DNA of 64,000 nt from Alkalilacustris brevis. Its GTDB lineage: Bacteria; Pseudomonadota; Alphaproteobacteria; Rhodobacterales; Rhodobacteraceae. Below are positions 47,601-55,084 of this stretch, piece by piece; position 1 is the first letter of the stretch, and every line of letters starts with the position of its first letter. The notes below the pieces were generated by a model. It did not search any database. It was not told the origin of the DNA and saw only the letters and a program-made list of their open reading frames with translations. Where the stretch lies: NCBI RefSeq assembly GCF_003350345.1, contig NZ_QNVJ01000064.1:124001-188000 (forward strand), read 5' to 3'. A program made the translations under genes and the position numbers.

Positions 47601-48430
47601 ATGAAAGGGTAGGCCTGCTCGGCCCGCAGCATGTAATCGAGCGCCGTTTCGAAATCCTGCGTGTCGATATATTGGTAATACATCCGCCGCAGCGCGTTGG
47701 TGTCATTTGGCGTGTGTTCCAGCCAGGCATGCACCGCCTGGCGGATATCGGCCGCCTCGGCGCGCGGGGTCGCGGCGCGCCAGTCGCGAAACGTCTGCGC
47801 CGCGCCGCCGCCAACGGTCGCGCCATCCAGCCCGGAGGCCGGTATGGACCAGGCCAGGCCGAAATCACCCGGGTAAAGCGTCGCGGCGCGTGCCTGTATC
47901 TGCTGCAGTTCTGCGCCCTGCGCGGACCCGGCAAGTTCGAACATGGACCAGTAGTCCGACACCCCCAGATCGAGCGCCGCCTGCGCAAGTTCGGTCACAT
48001 CGTCGTCTTGGCGATACTGCTCACTCTGAAAGATGCGCAGGGCGATCTCCTTGCGCCGGGCACGCTCGGGCGGCAATGCGCCGGGCAGCTCGGGCAGTTG
48101 GGTTGCGCTGACCTCACCCTGCGCCTGTTTCAACGAGAACCAGACATGGATGCTCATCGGGTGGGTCTCGTTCCCCAGCAGATCGGCCTCGACCTCTTGG
48201 ACAAGGGTTTGCAGATCATCCGGCCCCTGCAGGAACGCCGCTGACCACCTCCTGATCCGCGGGTCTGCGAAAAGGTCGGTGGCGCCCTCCAGCTGTGCGG
48301 ACGCAAGCCTCTGCGGCAGGTAGAGCCCGGCGCCCTCGGCCCGTGCCACCGAGGCAAGCGCGGTCGCGGCGACAACAAGCACACTCAGAAATGCAATGAT
48401 CCGGCAATTCATCGTTTGAAGGGGATGCAT
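41678..48430 (-). CDS. Giant exported TPR / beta-propeller / CHAT (caspase-like) protein
   Basis: A 2250-residue protein. A signal peptide (MNCRIIAFLSVLVVAATALA, ending SVARA near residue 31) indicates export. Residues about 40-780 are helical TPR-like repeats. About 800-915 is a beta-rich YD/RHS-like stretch (RRPDGIMEERRYHPVTGALTYL, split as RRPDGIMEERRYH and PVTGALTYL; also YFTYNEQGLPVHIRIEG). About 1115-1730 is a propeller of two-component-sensor type (GALWLGTAGGLMRLGGDY). After a coiled segment and a Gly-rich linker, the C-terminal CHAT domain (about 1840-2250) has catalytic His2120 (HLAMHGKLDH) and Cys2162 (FLSACETGLG). CHAT domains are caspase/separase-like proteases. Start 48430 has AAGG six bases upstream. 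No partner gene is adjacent; the target is unknown. Confidence 0.88.
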   Translation of the reverse strand: MHPLQTMNCRIIAFLSVLVVAATALASVARAEGAGLYLPQRLASAQLEGATDLFADPRIRRWSAAFLQGPDDLQTLVQEVEADLLGNETHPMSIHVWFSLKQAQGEVSATQLPELPGALPPERARRKEIALRIFQSEQYRQDDDVTELAQAALDLGVSDYWSMFELAGSAQGAELQQIQARAATLYPGDFGLAWSIPASGLDGATVGGGAAQTFRDWRAATPRAEAADIRQAVHAWLEHTPNDTNALRRMYYQYIDTQDFETALDYMLRAEQAYPFIRFNTALVARGLALTRRFDDLPGEIEQRAARSFAPEARDRQAALSMITGLRIAGELGKARAVALEVLEAFPDDPDLALALALVVRDEARPDEVVELLMPVATADPAFRLAHQELATALNQAGRHAEGAGLAQAWLQSGQRLTVEQINTWRSALLSLGRAGDTPQLLPLVRRDAPDAVWVEGNFAFDLNAAGRSPEAFELLAGMTAQGRFTGWTLARLADYARDTGREDEAREVLEAALRQFPHSLHMWRELARLSPDAGAIWQRAREAAPRSAFGWVEEAREVQGDELENWAEAVAILNEGITALEAGQALSGELSRLYDARAITRDGAIRHRRVEAQPHAEQVLDDIEMARHHGLGARNYWLQRRLTLGRIGPSSESTEAVLKAHTLNDEEAWKRFFDADVRENLRIGGYAFVAAHEYLDRAPRDGSRLREVAERHARWGGSPVVALDLLERNDRANPGTGNDSIRGSALSSLGLYREAYELRYSRAGSVSPSDRYVRWLESARASAHGGAHNVLSRIDFEAATVVLRRPDGIMEERRYHPVTGALTYLRVGAAWVEFTYRDGLHLTEIRTGTGQSVRLGYDDGPLDPMAGRNIVELQADGHEALYFTYNEQGLPVHIRIEGIGAISVEYDAHGEILRVEGKAEGEGGSDTRIALQVTQAFQQLLSMIQLAEQQANFSELPFEDEELDALRDGYWSDLGVEPEAALALARDLYAKRAAQPGHAAELFDTVRPLIFDAIDGRPGATSAQGLEAVGLWHAMARDVFDEGLPQDEWRNWLEMRDWALEQGTDEARALAAAFAEAPLRRLSTGGWLRNSFLSNPGLWRHHRQGAVVPPALEGLAATNAVLVRANGDLLVGTQRGLSVMRRGFWEWHGFDRSAGRFSPNLDYDRAEAYSTIHAMFEDDGGALWLGTAGGLMRLGGDYTDPPEIRAQGSTGMPEGAVSAMAATGETLWVGGAGGLARVSMQPDAVPALESREAVLWLRAINEDELVIGRQDRVELIGPDGIRLLSDEQLTDIIVWQGRILAIRGAQVLEGAVMPEGPLRFRVLPEQETIAQGGRIYGFSEVPVFEGETALGVRTDQGVSLYRDERFEHFELPGQDRIEPVSALDVSGHRLLLATQRGVSVLEEADARLVLEADVTAMLTRPDLGATLVASSWGGIRAIDHQDPFAPPQPVTFTETTAMTSGPDGTLLVNDGARILRMTPRDDGQFDTLELFDARPGQSITGTSTEVRQILVDRENTIWVLTGPSLFRLREGESQAKEFSVFLRQPYFDVRSDMLSRLVETTDGRILLVASNEAHRIWNGIILSGGLFEYDGEGFHPVGDDVIGGWFLTGYTPLEDGRAIVGTNSGFAIHSQARFQDLRLAEDASYLALRSRELALHLGTEGVHLGDGLYLFGTAGGVVGYRDGVWFYPERLNWMLPAQQHAAYGGRAMRGIETDPLGRIYMATDFGVTVYDPRGAGPEAFLIGEAQGNFAFSALESRKMAEVSDILLEALPPDSDAGQRLEAFREIRRQLARLEEELALGGDRGGSGAGQIERRIAQLRQRDIAFLADLERSEPALFAMLQINPLDLQALGRELPDGVAVLQFLPGERALYLNLISREGQEIRQVDVTRQELEAVTRRAATALAEQAAGRIGGAAGRGGDALPDGGDLSDLATLLSGAQSGGLSGGNDQPAPDEGGAGGQMRSGVALGVPGLDDAAAERLNRDLAWLYDQLLRPVEHALAPFDLVLVAPTGVLSYVPAGALVRDLSGPRPRYAVQDFTFGKASSLYSLQSHLRHVPGFAFGHLVFGDPDGSLPGARSEAEEIARLLADDPVDLKIGETATIDALIDGARDARFLHLAMHGKLDHRDPRNSYLLLADGHRLTLPQIMTLPLANAELVFLSACETGLGVSGIEHRTIAQAFNHAGAPSIIATHWEVEDTATRELALGFYAARQEEGGSAFALARAQRAMIARSDAMSLPGYWSGFSVFGKP

Positions 48431-48757
48431 CTCCGGCCTTCTCCCTGGCAAAAATATCTCGGGTCTGCTCTCGCCCGGCCAATCGGGAACGATCCTAAGC
48501 CGATTCAATCGGCTGGCGGAAAGAAAAAATGTATCAACACCGCATGATCAGCCGTGAAGCCGATCGTGATGCGCGGATTTGAAAAGCACCAGCCGCGCCC
48601 GATATCATAACCTGTATTCCACAGGCAGGCAGGCAGTTGCTCGCAGGCGCGGCGGCCCAGCACCTCTGGGCGTGCCAAACGCCTGCCGACGCTGCGAGGC
48701 ACCCTTGCCACTGCTGCGCGGGGGTGCCAAGTTGCTGCCAAACCACAGGAGGCCCGA
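48431..48757. other. Divergent promoter region between the CHAT gene and aldehyde dehydrogenase
   Basis: A 327-base gap holding the starts of two divergent transcripts. Apart from the degenerate repeat at 48437-48468, I see no further gene. Frames on the minus strand that extend the CHAT protein upstream lack a ribosome site. No clear -35/-10 pair was identified for either gene. Confidence 0.5.
48437..48468 (+). repeat. Degenerate intergenic repeat, copy 3
   Basis: Contains TTCTCCCTGGCAAAAATATC then TCGGG, next to the CHAT gene start. It shares CTGGCAAAAATATC with the other copies, but its CGCCGGAGGC tail is not preserved, so this is the weakest member. Confidence 0.38.
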
Positions 48758-50200
48758 ATGCACGACAGGCGTGAATTCTACATTGATGGCGCATGGGTAG
48801 CCCCGCGCGAGGGGCGCGATTTCGAGGTGATCGACCCTTCAACCGAAGAAGTCTGCGGCATGATCTCGCTTGGCGGGCAGGCCGATACCGATGCCGCTGT
48901 CGCCGCCGCGCGCGCGGCTTTCGACGACTGGATGCTGAGCGACCCACGCGAACGGTTGGAACTGGTGAAGCGCATCGGCGAGGTCTATGAGGCCCGCAAG
49001 GATGACATGGCGCGCACCATCAGCCTTGAAATGGGCGCGCCCATCAACCTGTCGCGCCGTAGCCAGGCGCAATCGGGGCTAAACCACATCCGCGCCTTCA
49101 TCGAGGCCTTCGAGAAGGTCGAATTCATCGCGCCGCTTGGCCCGCACGCCCCCGAGGACCGGATCATCAAGGAGGGCGTCGGCGTCTGCGCGCTGATCAC
49201 ACCGTGGAACTGGCCGATGAACCAGATCACGCTCAAGACGATCCCGGCCTTGCTGGCGGGCTGCACGATGATCCTCAAACCCTCCGAGATCGCGCCGCTT
49301 TCGGCGCACCTCTATGCCGAAATCCTGCACGAGGCCGGCGTGCCCACAGGGGTGTTCAACCTGGTCCATGGTGACGGCCCCGGCGTGGGCACGCAGCTTT
49401 CGGGGCACAGGGATGTCGATATGGTCAGCTTCACCGGCTCGACCCGCGCAGGCATCGCAATTTCCAAGAACGCGGCCGATACGCTCAAGCGTGTGCATCT
49501 TGAGCTGGGCGGCAAGGGCGCGAACCTGATCTTCGCCGATGCCGACGACGATGCCGTCGCGCGTGGTGCCCGGCACTGTTTCAACAACAGCGGCCAGAGC
49601 TGCAACGCGCCCACCCGGATGCTGGTGCAGCGCGATGTCTATGACGCAGCGGTGGAGACCGCGCGCGAGGTGGCCGAGGCCACGCGCGTGGCGGCCGCAA
49701 GCACCGAGGGGCCGCATATCGGCCCCGTCGTCAGCGCGGCGCAGTTCGAAAAGATCCAGGGCCTGATCCAGGCCGGCATCGACGAGGGCGCGCGGCTGGT
49801 TGCCGGTGGGCTGGGCCGGCCCGAGGGGCTCAACCGCGGCCATTTCGTGCGCCCGACGGTATTCGCCGATGTGAATAATCAGATGACCATCGCGCGCGAG
49901 GAAATCTTCGGCCCCGTCCTGTCGATCATCCCCTTCGAGAGCGAGGAAGAGGCCATCCGCATCGCCAATGATACGCCCTATGGCCTGACCAATTACGTCC
50001 AGAGCCAGGACGATGCACGCCGGCACCGCGTGGCGCGGCGGCTGCGCTCGGGTATGGTCGAGATGAACGGCAAGCCACGTGGCCGTGGCGCGCCCTTTGG
50101 CGGAATGAAGCAATCGGGCAACGGGCGCGAAGGCGGCGTCTGGGGGATCGAGGATTTCCTCGAGGTCAAGGCCGTCTCGGGCTGGGGCGCCGAGGATTGA
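48758..50200 (+). CDS. Aldehyde dehydrogenase family protein
   Basis: A 480-residue NAD(P)-dependent aldehyde dehydrogenase. Catalytic Cys lies in NNSGQSCNAPTR near residue 282 and the general-base Glu in LELGGKGA near 248. The cofactor loop ITPWNWPMNQITLK and FTGSTRAGIAI are clear. GAPFGGMKQSGNGREGG near the end is the oligomerisation signature. Broad family; the aldehyde cannot be named from sequence. AGGAGG precedes the ATG. It is a single-gene unit, divergent from the CHAT gene and convergent with rsmD. Confidence 0.92.
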   Translation: MHDRREFYIDGAWVAPREGRDFEVIDPSTEEVCGMISLGGQADTDAAVAAARAAFDDWMLSDPRERLELVKRIGEVYEARKDDMARTISLEMGAPINLSRRSQAQSGLNHIRAFIEAFEKVEFIAPLGPHAPEDRIIKEGVGVCALITPWNWPMNQITLKTIPALLAGCTMILKPSEIAPLSAHLYAEILHEAGVPTGVFNLVHGDGPGVGTQLSGHRDVDMVSFTGSTRAGIAISKNAADTLKRVHLELGGKGANLIFADADDDAVARGARHCFNNSGQSCNAPTRMLVQRDVYDAAVETAREVAEATRVAAASTEGPHIGPVVSAAQFEKIQGLIQAGIDEGARLVAGGLGRPEGLNRGHFVRPTVFADVNNQMTIAREEIFGPVLSIIPFESEEEAIRIANDTPYGLTNYVQSQDDARRHRVARRLRSGMVEMNGKPRGRGAPFGGMKQSGNGREGGVWGIEDFLEVKAVSGWGAED

Positions 50201-50216
50201 GCCACGCATGACGAAC

Positions 50217-50237
50217 GCCCGGCCCCTGCGGCCGGGC
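50217..50237. terminator. Short GC hairpin between convergent aldehyde dehydrogenase and rsmD
   Basis: GCCCGGCC (50217-50224) and GGCCGGGC (50230-50237) form a perfect eight-base stem over CCTGC, between two convergent stop codons. There is no T-run, so it may act as a barrier rather than a full intrinsic terminator. Confidence 0.5.
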
Positions 50238-50240
50238 CAT

Positions 50241-50807
50241 TCATTGCGGGCGATATTCCAGGATGGTCAGCCAAGTCTCGCCATAGCGGCGCGCATCGCG
50301 CAAGGCAAAGCCCTGGGGCGGCTCCATCGTGGCGGCCTCTTCCCAGACGATCACCGCCCCCGGCGCAAGCCAGCCGCCCGCCACCGCCGACGCCAGCGCC
50401 TGCTCCCCCAGCCCCTTGCCATAGGGCGGGTCGAGAAACACCAGCGTGAACGGCGCGCCGTGGTGCTCGCCCAGCCGCGTGGCATCGCGCCGCCACACCT
50501 TGGTGCCCCCCATCGCGCGCATCCTCTCGATGTTCTGACGCAACAGCGCGCGCGCCTTGGTGCCATCATCGATGAAGGTCACATGCACCGCCCCGCGCGA
50601 AAGCGCCTCAAGCCCCAGCGCACCAGTGCCGGCGAAGAGATCAAGCACCCGCGCGCCCGGCACCGGATCGCCTTGGGGTGCGTGTTGCAGCAGGTTGAAC
50701 AGGCTCTCGCGCACCCGGTCCGAGGTGGGGCGCAGATGCGCCGCTGCATCGCCGGCCCCGAGGTCGGCCAGTGCCATACCCTTGTGGCGCCCGCCAATGA
50801 TTCGCAT
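50241..50807 (-). CDS. rsmD: 16S rRNA m2G966 methyltransferase RsmD
   Basis: A 188-residue SAM-dependent methyltransferase acting on the 30S subunit. MRIIGGRHKGMAL at the N-terminus, LRPTSDRVRESLFNLL, the SAM loop VLDLFAGTGALGLEALSRG and the catalytic DPPYGKG motif (LVFLDPPYGKGLG) are all present. Normal length. It follows dapE by three bases on the minus strand, so the two are probably co-transcribed although unrelated in function. Confidence 0.95.
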   Translation of the reverse strand: MRIIGGRHKGMALADLGAGDAAAHLRPTSDRVRESLFNLLQHAPQGDPVPGARVLDLFAGTGALGLEALSRGAVHVTFIDDGTKARALLRQNIERMRAMGGTKVWRRDATRLGEHHGAPFTLVFLDPPYGKGLGEQALASAVAGGWLAPGAVIVWEEAATMEPPQGFALRDARRYGETWLTILEYRPQ

Positions 50808-50810
50808 GGC

Positions 50811-51986
50811 TCAGCCCTGCCCGCCGGCGAACCAGTCGCCCAGAATGCGCCGGTAGATCGCCGTGAGTTGCCGGATGTGCTCCAGTTCCGCGCGCTCATT
50901 GGCCTGGTGCATGGTCTGGCCGACAAGGCCGAACTCCACCACCGGGCAGTGATCCTTGATGAAACGCGCATCCGACGTGCCGCCAGACGTGGAAAGCTCC
51001 GGGCGCAGGCACGTTTCAGCCTCGACGGCGCGGACGACAAGATCGGGGAAAGGGCCCGGCGGGGTGAGGAAACTTTCGCCCGAAATCTCGCAGGCCAGGT
51101 CGATCGCAACGCCGGTTTCAGTGGCGACCCGCGCAGCCTCGTCGCGCAGCCAGTCGGACAGGCTGGCCCCGCTATGGGTGTCGTTGAAGCGGATGTTGAG
51201 CGTGGCGCGGGCCTCGGCGGGGACCAGATTGGTGGCGGGGTTGCCCACGTCGATGGTGGTGATCTCAAGGTTGGACGGGTCGAAATGCGCGGTGCCGCGG
51301 TCAAGCTCATGCCCGGCCAGCCCGCCCAGCAGGCGCACCAGCGCCCCTGCCGCGTTGCGCGCCCGGTGCGGGTAGGCCACATGCCCCTGCACCCCTGTCG
51401 CGGTGATCCGCGCGGTGAGCGAGCCGCGCCGCCCGATCTTGATCATCTCGCCCATGCGGGCGGGGCAGGTCGGTTCGCCGACAAGGCACACGCTCATCGC
51501 CTCGCCCTGCGTGCGCATCCAGTCCAGCAGGGCCAGGGTGCCGTCGCGGGCATCGCCCTCCTCATCGCCGGTGATGGCGATCACGATCGCACCGTCAGGC
51601 GGGGCGGTCTGCACCATATCGATGGCCGCCGCGACAAAGGCCGCCACCCCGGATTTCATGTCGGCCGCACCGCGCCCCCAGATATGGCCGTCGCGGATTT
51701 CGGCGCCGAACGGATCGACGCTCCAGCCCGCAAGGTCGCCCGGCGGCACCACATCAGTATGCCCGTTGAAGCCGAATGTGCGCGGATGCCCGCGCACGCC
51801 CCAGCGGGCAAAGAGGTTCTGCACACCGCCGCGCGCGACGCGGGTGCAGGTGAACCCCGCAGCCTTGAGCGGACCTTCGATCACCGCCAGTGCGCCGGCA
51901 TCCTCGGGCGTGACCGAGGGGCAGCGGATCAGATCAGCGGTCAGTGCGACCGGGTCGGGGGCGGTTCGCTTATTGGTGGCAGGCAT
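50811..51986 (-). CDS. dapE: Succinyl-diaminopimelate desuccinylase
   Basis: A 391-residue zinc peptidase of the M20 family that removes succinate from N-succinyl-diaminopimelate on the way to meso-DAP and lysine. Metal and catalytic motifs are [36 protein letters not shown] with the catalytic Glu, and [13 protein letters not shown]. The ATG at 51986 (GGAG nine bases upstream) gives the normal length; the frame runs 51 codons further without family similarity. dapD lies about 1 kb upstream on the same strand, with two small genes between. Confidence 0.95.
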   Translation of the reverse strand: MPATNKRTAPDPVALTADLIRCPSVTPEDAGALAVIEGPLKAAGFTCTRVARGGVQNLFARWGVRGHPRTFGFNGHTDVVPPGDLAGWSVDPFGAEIRDGHIWGRGAADMKSGVAAFVAAAIDMVQTAPPDGAIVIAITGDEEGDARDGTLALLDWMRTQGEAMSVCLVGEPTCPARMGEMIKIGRRGSLTARITATGVQGHVAYPHRARNAAGALVRLLGGLAGHELDRGTAHFDPSNLEITTIDVGNPATNLVPAEARATLNIRFNDTHSGASLSDWLRDEAARVATETGVAIDLACEISGESFLTPPGPFPDLVVRAVEAETCLRPELSTSGGTSDARFIKDHCPVVEFGLVGQTMHQANERAELEHIRQLTAIYRRILGDWFAGGQG

Positions 51987-52187
51987 GCCGGAGAGCTCCA
52001 TCTGGGCGTCAGGGCGCCGTCTATAGCGTGTCGCGCTTGATCGCCCTCGTTCGAGTCCGAACATAGGGCATGCGGCTGCCCGAGGTGGGCGCATGCCCGG
52101 ACCGCAAGCGGCCCGGGCGGGGTGAAACCGATCAGGCACAACATGCCATAGGTAGCCTGCGCGCGGCCCCGGCGCAATCGCGCGGCG

Positions 52188-52523
52188 TTAGTCGTCAAAC
52201 GGGGTCATCTGCGCGACGATCACGGCGTTCTCGTCGGCGGCGCGCTGCATCAGGGCGCGCTCGTCGTCGCTGATGTCATGCCCGGCGGCGCGGCGCTCGG
52301 CCTCGGTGCCGTAGCTGGTCACGTCAAGTGGTGCCAGGTCGGCCTGCTTGAGCACCGCGACGGTTTCGCGCACGGCTTCGCCCTCGTCGACGCCCGAGGC
52401 AAAGCACATCAGCGCCGCGCCGGTGGCACCTTCGGGCAGCCCGTCGCCCGGCGACCGGCCAACCTGCACGACAAGGGTGAACACCTGCTGCGGGCGCCTT
52501 GGCTTTTTCGGGGTGTCGGTCAT
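52188..52523 (-). CDS. Small conserved-looking protein of unknown function
   Basis: A 111-residue acidic protein, MTDTPKKPRRPQQVFTLVVQ..., with no signal peptide or membrane helix and one cysteine. The central part GATGAALMCFASGVDEGEAV and the acidic C-terminus are ordered-looking, and codon use fits the genome (GC at third positions). GGAG precedes the ATG at 52523. It lies between dapE and a GNAT gene on the same strand. I do not recognise the family. Confidence 0.7.
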   Translation of the reverse strand: MTDTPKKPRRPQQVFTLVVQVGRSPGDGLPEGATGAALMCFASGVDEGEAVRETVAVLKQADLAPLDVTSYGTEAERRAAGHDISDDERALMQRAADENAVIVAQMTPFDD

Positions 52524-52553
52524 GGGGGCTCCGAGTTGATGCGGTGGCGCGCG

Positions 52554-52961
52554 TCAACGCGCCCTTGGGTAAAGGAAGGCCCGATCGCAGGCGGGCATTC
52601 CGATACGTTCATAAAATGACACCGCATCGGGCGAGGCCACCAGCAGGCACATGCTTTCCTCGCCGGCGTGGTCGCGCGTCAACTCGATCAGGCGCCGGCC
52701 GATCCCCTGCCCCGCATATGCCGCATCCACAGCCAGATCCGACAGGTAACAGGCATAGGACCAATCGGTGAGCGACCGCGCGACACCAACAAGCTGGCCG
52801 GTTTCAGAATCGCGCGCCGTGATCAGAAGGTTGGCGTGATCGAGCATCCGCTGCAAGCGACCAATGTCATCCACCGGCCGCCGCACCGCCAGCCCCGAGC
52901 GCCGCAGGATATCTGCAAAGGCCTGCACGTCGATTTCTTCGCGCTGATAGCGCACGCCCAT
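52554..52961 (-). CDS. GNAT family N-acetyltransferase
   Basis: A 135-residue acetyl-CoA-dependent acetyltransferase. The family core is LSDLAVDAAYAGQGIGRRLIE, holding the acetyl-CoA motif A (Q/RxxGxG/A, here QGIGRR), preceded by beta strand GVARSLTDWSYACYL and followed by VASPDAVSFYERIGM. Substrate unknown; small GNATs may modify amino acids, antibiotics or protein N-termini. It follows dapD by 40 bases, and the small unknown gene follows it by 30 bases. Confidence 0.85.
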   Translation of the reverse strand: MGVRYQREEIDVQAFADILRRSGLAVRRPVDDIGRLQRMLDHANLLITARDSETGQLVGVARSLTDWSYACYLSDLAVDAAYAGQGIGRRLIELTRDHAGEESMCLLVASPDAVSFYERIGMPACDRAFLYPRAR

Positions 52962-53001
52962 GGCACAGCCCTCCCGGTCGCAGGTGCAAGGCCTCCGCGG
53001 A

Positions 53002-53841
53002 TCAATCCCGCAACAACTCGTTGATGCCGACCTTGGCGCGGGTCTTGGCGTCGACCTTCTTGACGATCACGGCGCAGTAGAGGTTCACGCCGCCGGTCGA
53101 GGGCATGGTGCCCGAAACCACCACAGCCCCCGCGGGCACCTCGCCATAGCTGACCTTGCCGGTCTCGCGATCGACGATCTTGGTGGACTGGCCGATATAG
53201 ACGCCCATGCCCAGCACCGCACCCTCGCGCACGATCACGCCTTCGACGACCTCCGAGCGCGCGCCGATAAAGCAGTTGTCCTCGATAATGGTGGGGCCGG
53301 CCTGCATGGGCTCCAGCACGCCGCCGATGCCGACGCCGCCCGACAGGTGCACGCCCTTGCCGATCTGCGCGCAGCTGCCCACGGTGGCCCAGGTATCGAC
53401 CATCGTGCCCTCGTCCACATAGGCGCCCAGGTTCACGAAGCTGGGCATGAGCACAACACCCGGCGCGATATAGGCCGAGTGGCGCACCACGCAGTTGGGC
53501 ACGGCGCGAAAGCCCGCTTCCTTCCACTCGGTCGGACCCCAGCCCTTGAACTTGCTGTCGACCTTGTCCCACCAGCCGCCACCTTGCGGGCCGCCCGACT
53601 GCGGCTCCATGTCCTTCAGGCGGAAGCCCAGCAGCACCGCCTTCTTGGCCCATTGGTTCACATGCCAGTCACCGTTCGCGCGCCGTTCAGCCACGCGCAG
53701 CTTGCCCGAATCCAGCGCATTGAGCGTGGCTTCGATGGCATCGCGTGTCTCGCCCCGCGTCTCGGGGGTGATCTGGTCGCGGGCATCCCAGGCCGCTTCG
53801 ATGGCGGTTTCGAGTTGCGCGTTGGCGGCAGTGCTGGACAT
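53002..53841 (-). CDS. dapD: 2,3,4,5-tetrahydropyridine-2,6-dicarboxylate N-succinyltransferase
   Basis: A 279-residue trimeric enzyme that succinylates tetrahydrodipicolinate, the branch step of the succinylase DAP route. The N-terminal helical domain is followed by a left-handed beta-helix of hexapeptide repeats (about 110-240: [40 protein letters not shown]). [12 protein letters not shown] at the start is typical. AAGGGGAAG precedes the ATG at 53841, and a good promoter lies 45-70 bases upstream. With dapB and dapE it provides three steps of one pathway in this window. Confidence 0.97.
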   Translation of the reverse strand: MSSTAANAQLETAIEAAWDARDQITPETRGETRDAIEATLNALDSGKLRVAERRANGDWHVNQWAKKAVLLGFRLKDMEPQSGGPQGGGWWDKVDSKFKGWGPTEWKEAGFRAVPNCVVRHSAYIAPGVVLMPSFVNLGAYVDEGTMVDTWATVGSCAQIGKGVHLSGGVGIGGVLEPMQAGPTIIEDNCFIGARSEVVEGVIVREGAVLGMGVYIGQSTKIVDRETGKVSYGEVPAGAVVVSGTMPSTGGVNLYCAVIVKKVDAKTRAKVGINELLRD

Positions 53842-53882
53842 GGTTCTTCCCCTTGCTCGTCTCTGGTCATGCGGCGCCCGAG

Positions 53883-53911
53883 GCTATAAACGCAAGGGAA
53901 AAGACGCGCAA
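53883..53911 (-). promoter_or_regulatory. Candidate sigma-70 promoter of dapD
   Basis: On the minus strand TTGCGC (53911-53906), 17 bases, TATAGC (53888-53883), about 40 bases before the dapD ATG. Spacing is ideal. Confidence 0.5.
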
Positions 53912-53932
53912 TGCAGGCAAGGACAGCACCTG

Positions 53933-54769
53933 ATGGACAAGGAACGCCGCAAACACCCTTTTCGCGACTCCCGCGAGGATGTGGAAGCCGCACGGCACAT
54001 ACCGGATACGGCGCAGACTCGCTCGCCTGCATACAAGCTGGCATTTACTGATGACGAGTTTCTGCGCCGCTCAGAATTGCGTCCGGTGCGGTTGCAACTG
54101 GAGCTTCTCAAGCCCGAACTCGGGCTCGATGCCATGGGGATCGTCTCGACGGTGGTGATGTTCGGCGGGGCGCGCATTCCTGCGCCCGCCAACCGTGACA
54201 GCGCGCGCACCGAAACGCTGGCGGACCTGTCACACTATTACGAGGAAGCCCGGCGTTTTGCCCGGCAGATCACCGAAAAGAACCTGCCCAATGGCGGGCG
54301 TGAAAACGTGATCGTCACCGGCGGCGGCCCCGGCGTGATGGAGGCGGGGAACCTGGGCGCCGAAGAGGCTGGCGGAGTCTCGATCGGGCTGAACATCGTT
54401 CTGCCGCACGAACAGGCGCCCAACCTGCATGTCACGCCCGAGCTGTGCTTCAACTTTCACTATTTCGGCATCCGCAAGATGCATTTCCTCATGCGCGCGG
54501 CGGCCATCGCGATTTTTCCGGGTGGGTTCGGCACGCTCGACGAGTTGTTCGAATCGCTCACCCTGATCCAGAGCGGTCGGATGAAGCCGGTACCTTTCTT
54601 GCTGTTCGGCGAAGAATTCTGGCGCCGCATCATCAACTGGGAGGCTCTGGCCGACGCAGGCACCATCGCCGCCGAGGACCTGGACCTCTTCCGCTTTGTC
54701 GAAACCGCCGAAGAAGCCGTGGAATTGATCGACAACTGGCCGGAACTCGCCCCTCGCCAGCAAGCCTGA
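53933..54769 (+). CDS. LOG family protein (nucleotide 5'-monophosphate nucleosidase type)
   Basis: A 278-residue Rossmann-fold protein of the LOG/TIGR00730 family. The signatures are VTGGGPGVMEAGNLGAEEAG and PGGFGTLDELFE (PGGxGTxxE), which bind the nucleotide phosphate. Members cleave the N-glycosidic bond of nucleoside monophosphates: cytokinin ribotides in plants, purine and pyrimidine nucleotides for PpnN in bacteria. The family core starts near residue 70, so about 70 extra N-terminal residues are present. The ATG at 53933 is the first in frame that avoids overlap with divergent dapD. Confidence 0.87.
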   Translation: MDKERRKHPFRDSREDVEAARHIPDTAQTRSPAYKLAFTDDEFLRRSELRPVRLQLELLKPELGLDAMGIVSTVVMFGGARIPAPANRDSARTETLADLSHYYEEARRFARQITEKNLPNGGRENVIVTGGGPGVMEAGNLGAEEAGGVSIGLNIVLPHEQAPNLHVTPELCFNFHYFGIRKMHFLMRAAAIAIFPGGFGTLDELFESLTLIQSGRMKPVPFLLFGEEFWRRIINWEALADAGTIAAEDLDLFRFVETAEEAVELIDNWPELAPRQQA

Positions 54770-54879
54770 AAAACGGCGGCATGCGGGGCGCCTGGCCCGC
54801 CCTAGGCACGCTGACGCGTTTTCGGTTCGCTTTTCGGCGATGACGGATTAACTGTTCTGGCAGTGGAAAGGACAAGACC

Positions 54880-55083
54880 ATGCTGAACGATCCATTGTTC
54901 ATCGTCGCGGCCATTGCCTCGCTCGGGGTGCTGGTGATCCTCATGATCGGTATCGCGGGCTTTGCCAAGGGCGGTGAGTTCAACCGCAAGCACGCCAATC
55001 GCCTGATGCGCTACCGCATCTACGCGCAGGCCGGGGCGGTGCTGCTGATACTGCTGTTCGTTTTCCTGCGGGGGGGGGGCTGA
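54880..55083 (+). CDS. HIG1-domain twin-transmembrane protein
   Basis: A 67-residue protein with two membrane helices (LFIVAAIASLGVLVILMIG and AQAGAVLLILLFVFL) joined by a basic loop with NRKHANRLMRYRIYAQ, the R-x-x-x-Q motif of the HIG1 (hypoxia-induced) family. Mitochondrial relatives stabilise cytochrome oxidase supercomplexes; a similar bacterial role is inferred. GGAAAGGA lies upstream of the ATG. The last codons are a run of ten G (55070-55079) that also forms the ribosome site of the next gene, whose ATG is one base past the stop. Confidence 0.85.
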   Translation: MLNDPLFIVAAIASLGVLVILMIGIAGFAKGGEFNRKHANRLMRYRIYAQAGAVLLILLFVFLRGGG

Positions 55084-55084
55084 C

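Noticed and set aside
48431-48508. Upstream extension of the CHAT protein to 48508
   Set aside because: The extra 26 codons precede the signal peptide and lack a ribosome site; they also contain the intergenic repeat.
54770-54879. Possible B12 riboswitch ahead of the HIG1/adenosyltransferase genes
   Set aside because: The conserved B12-box sequence and the long folded leader are absent; the gap is only 110 bases.
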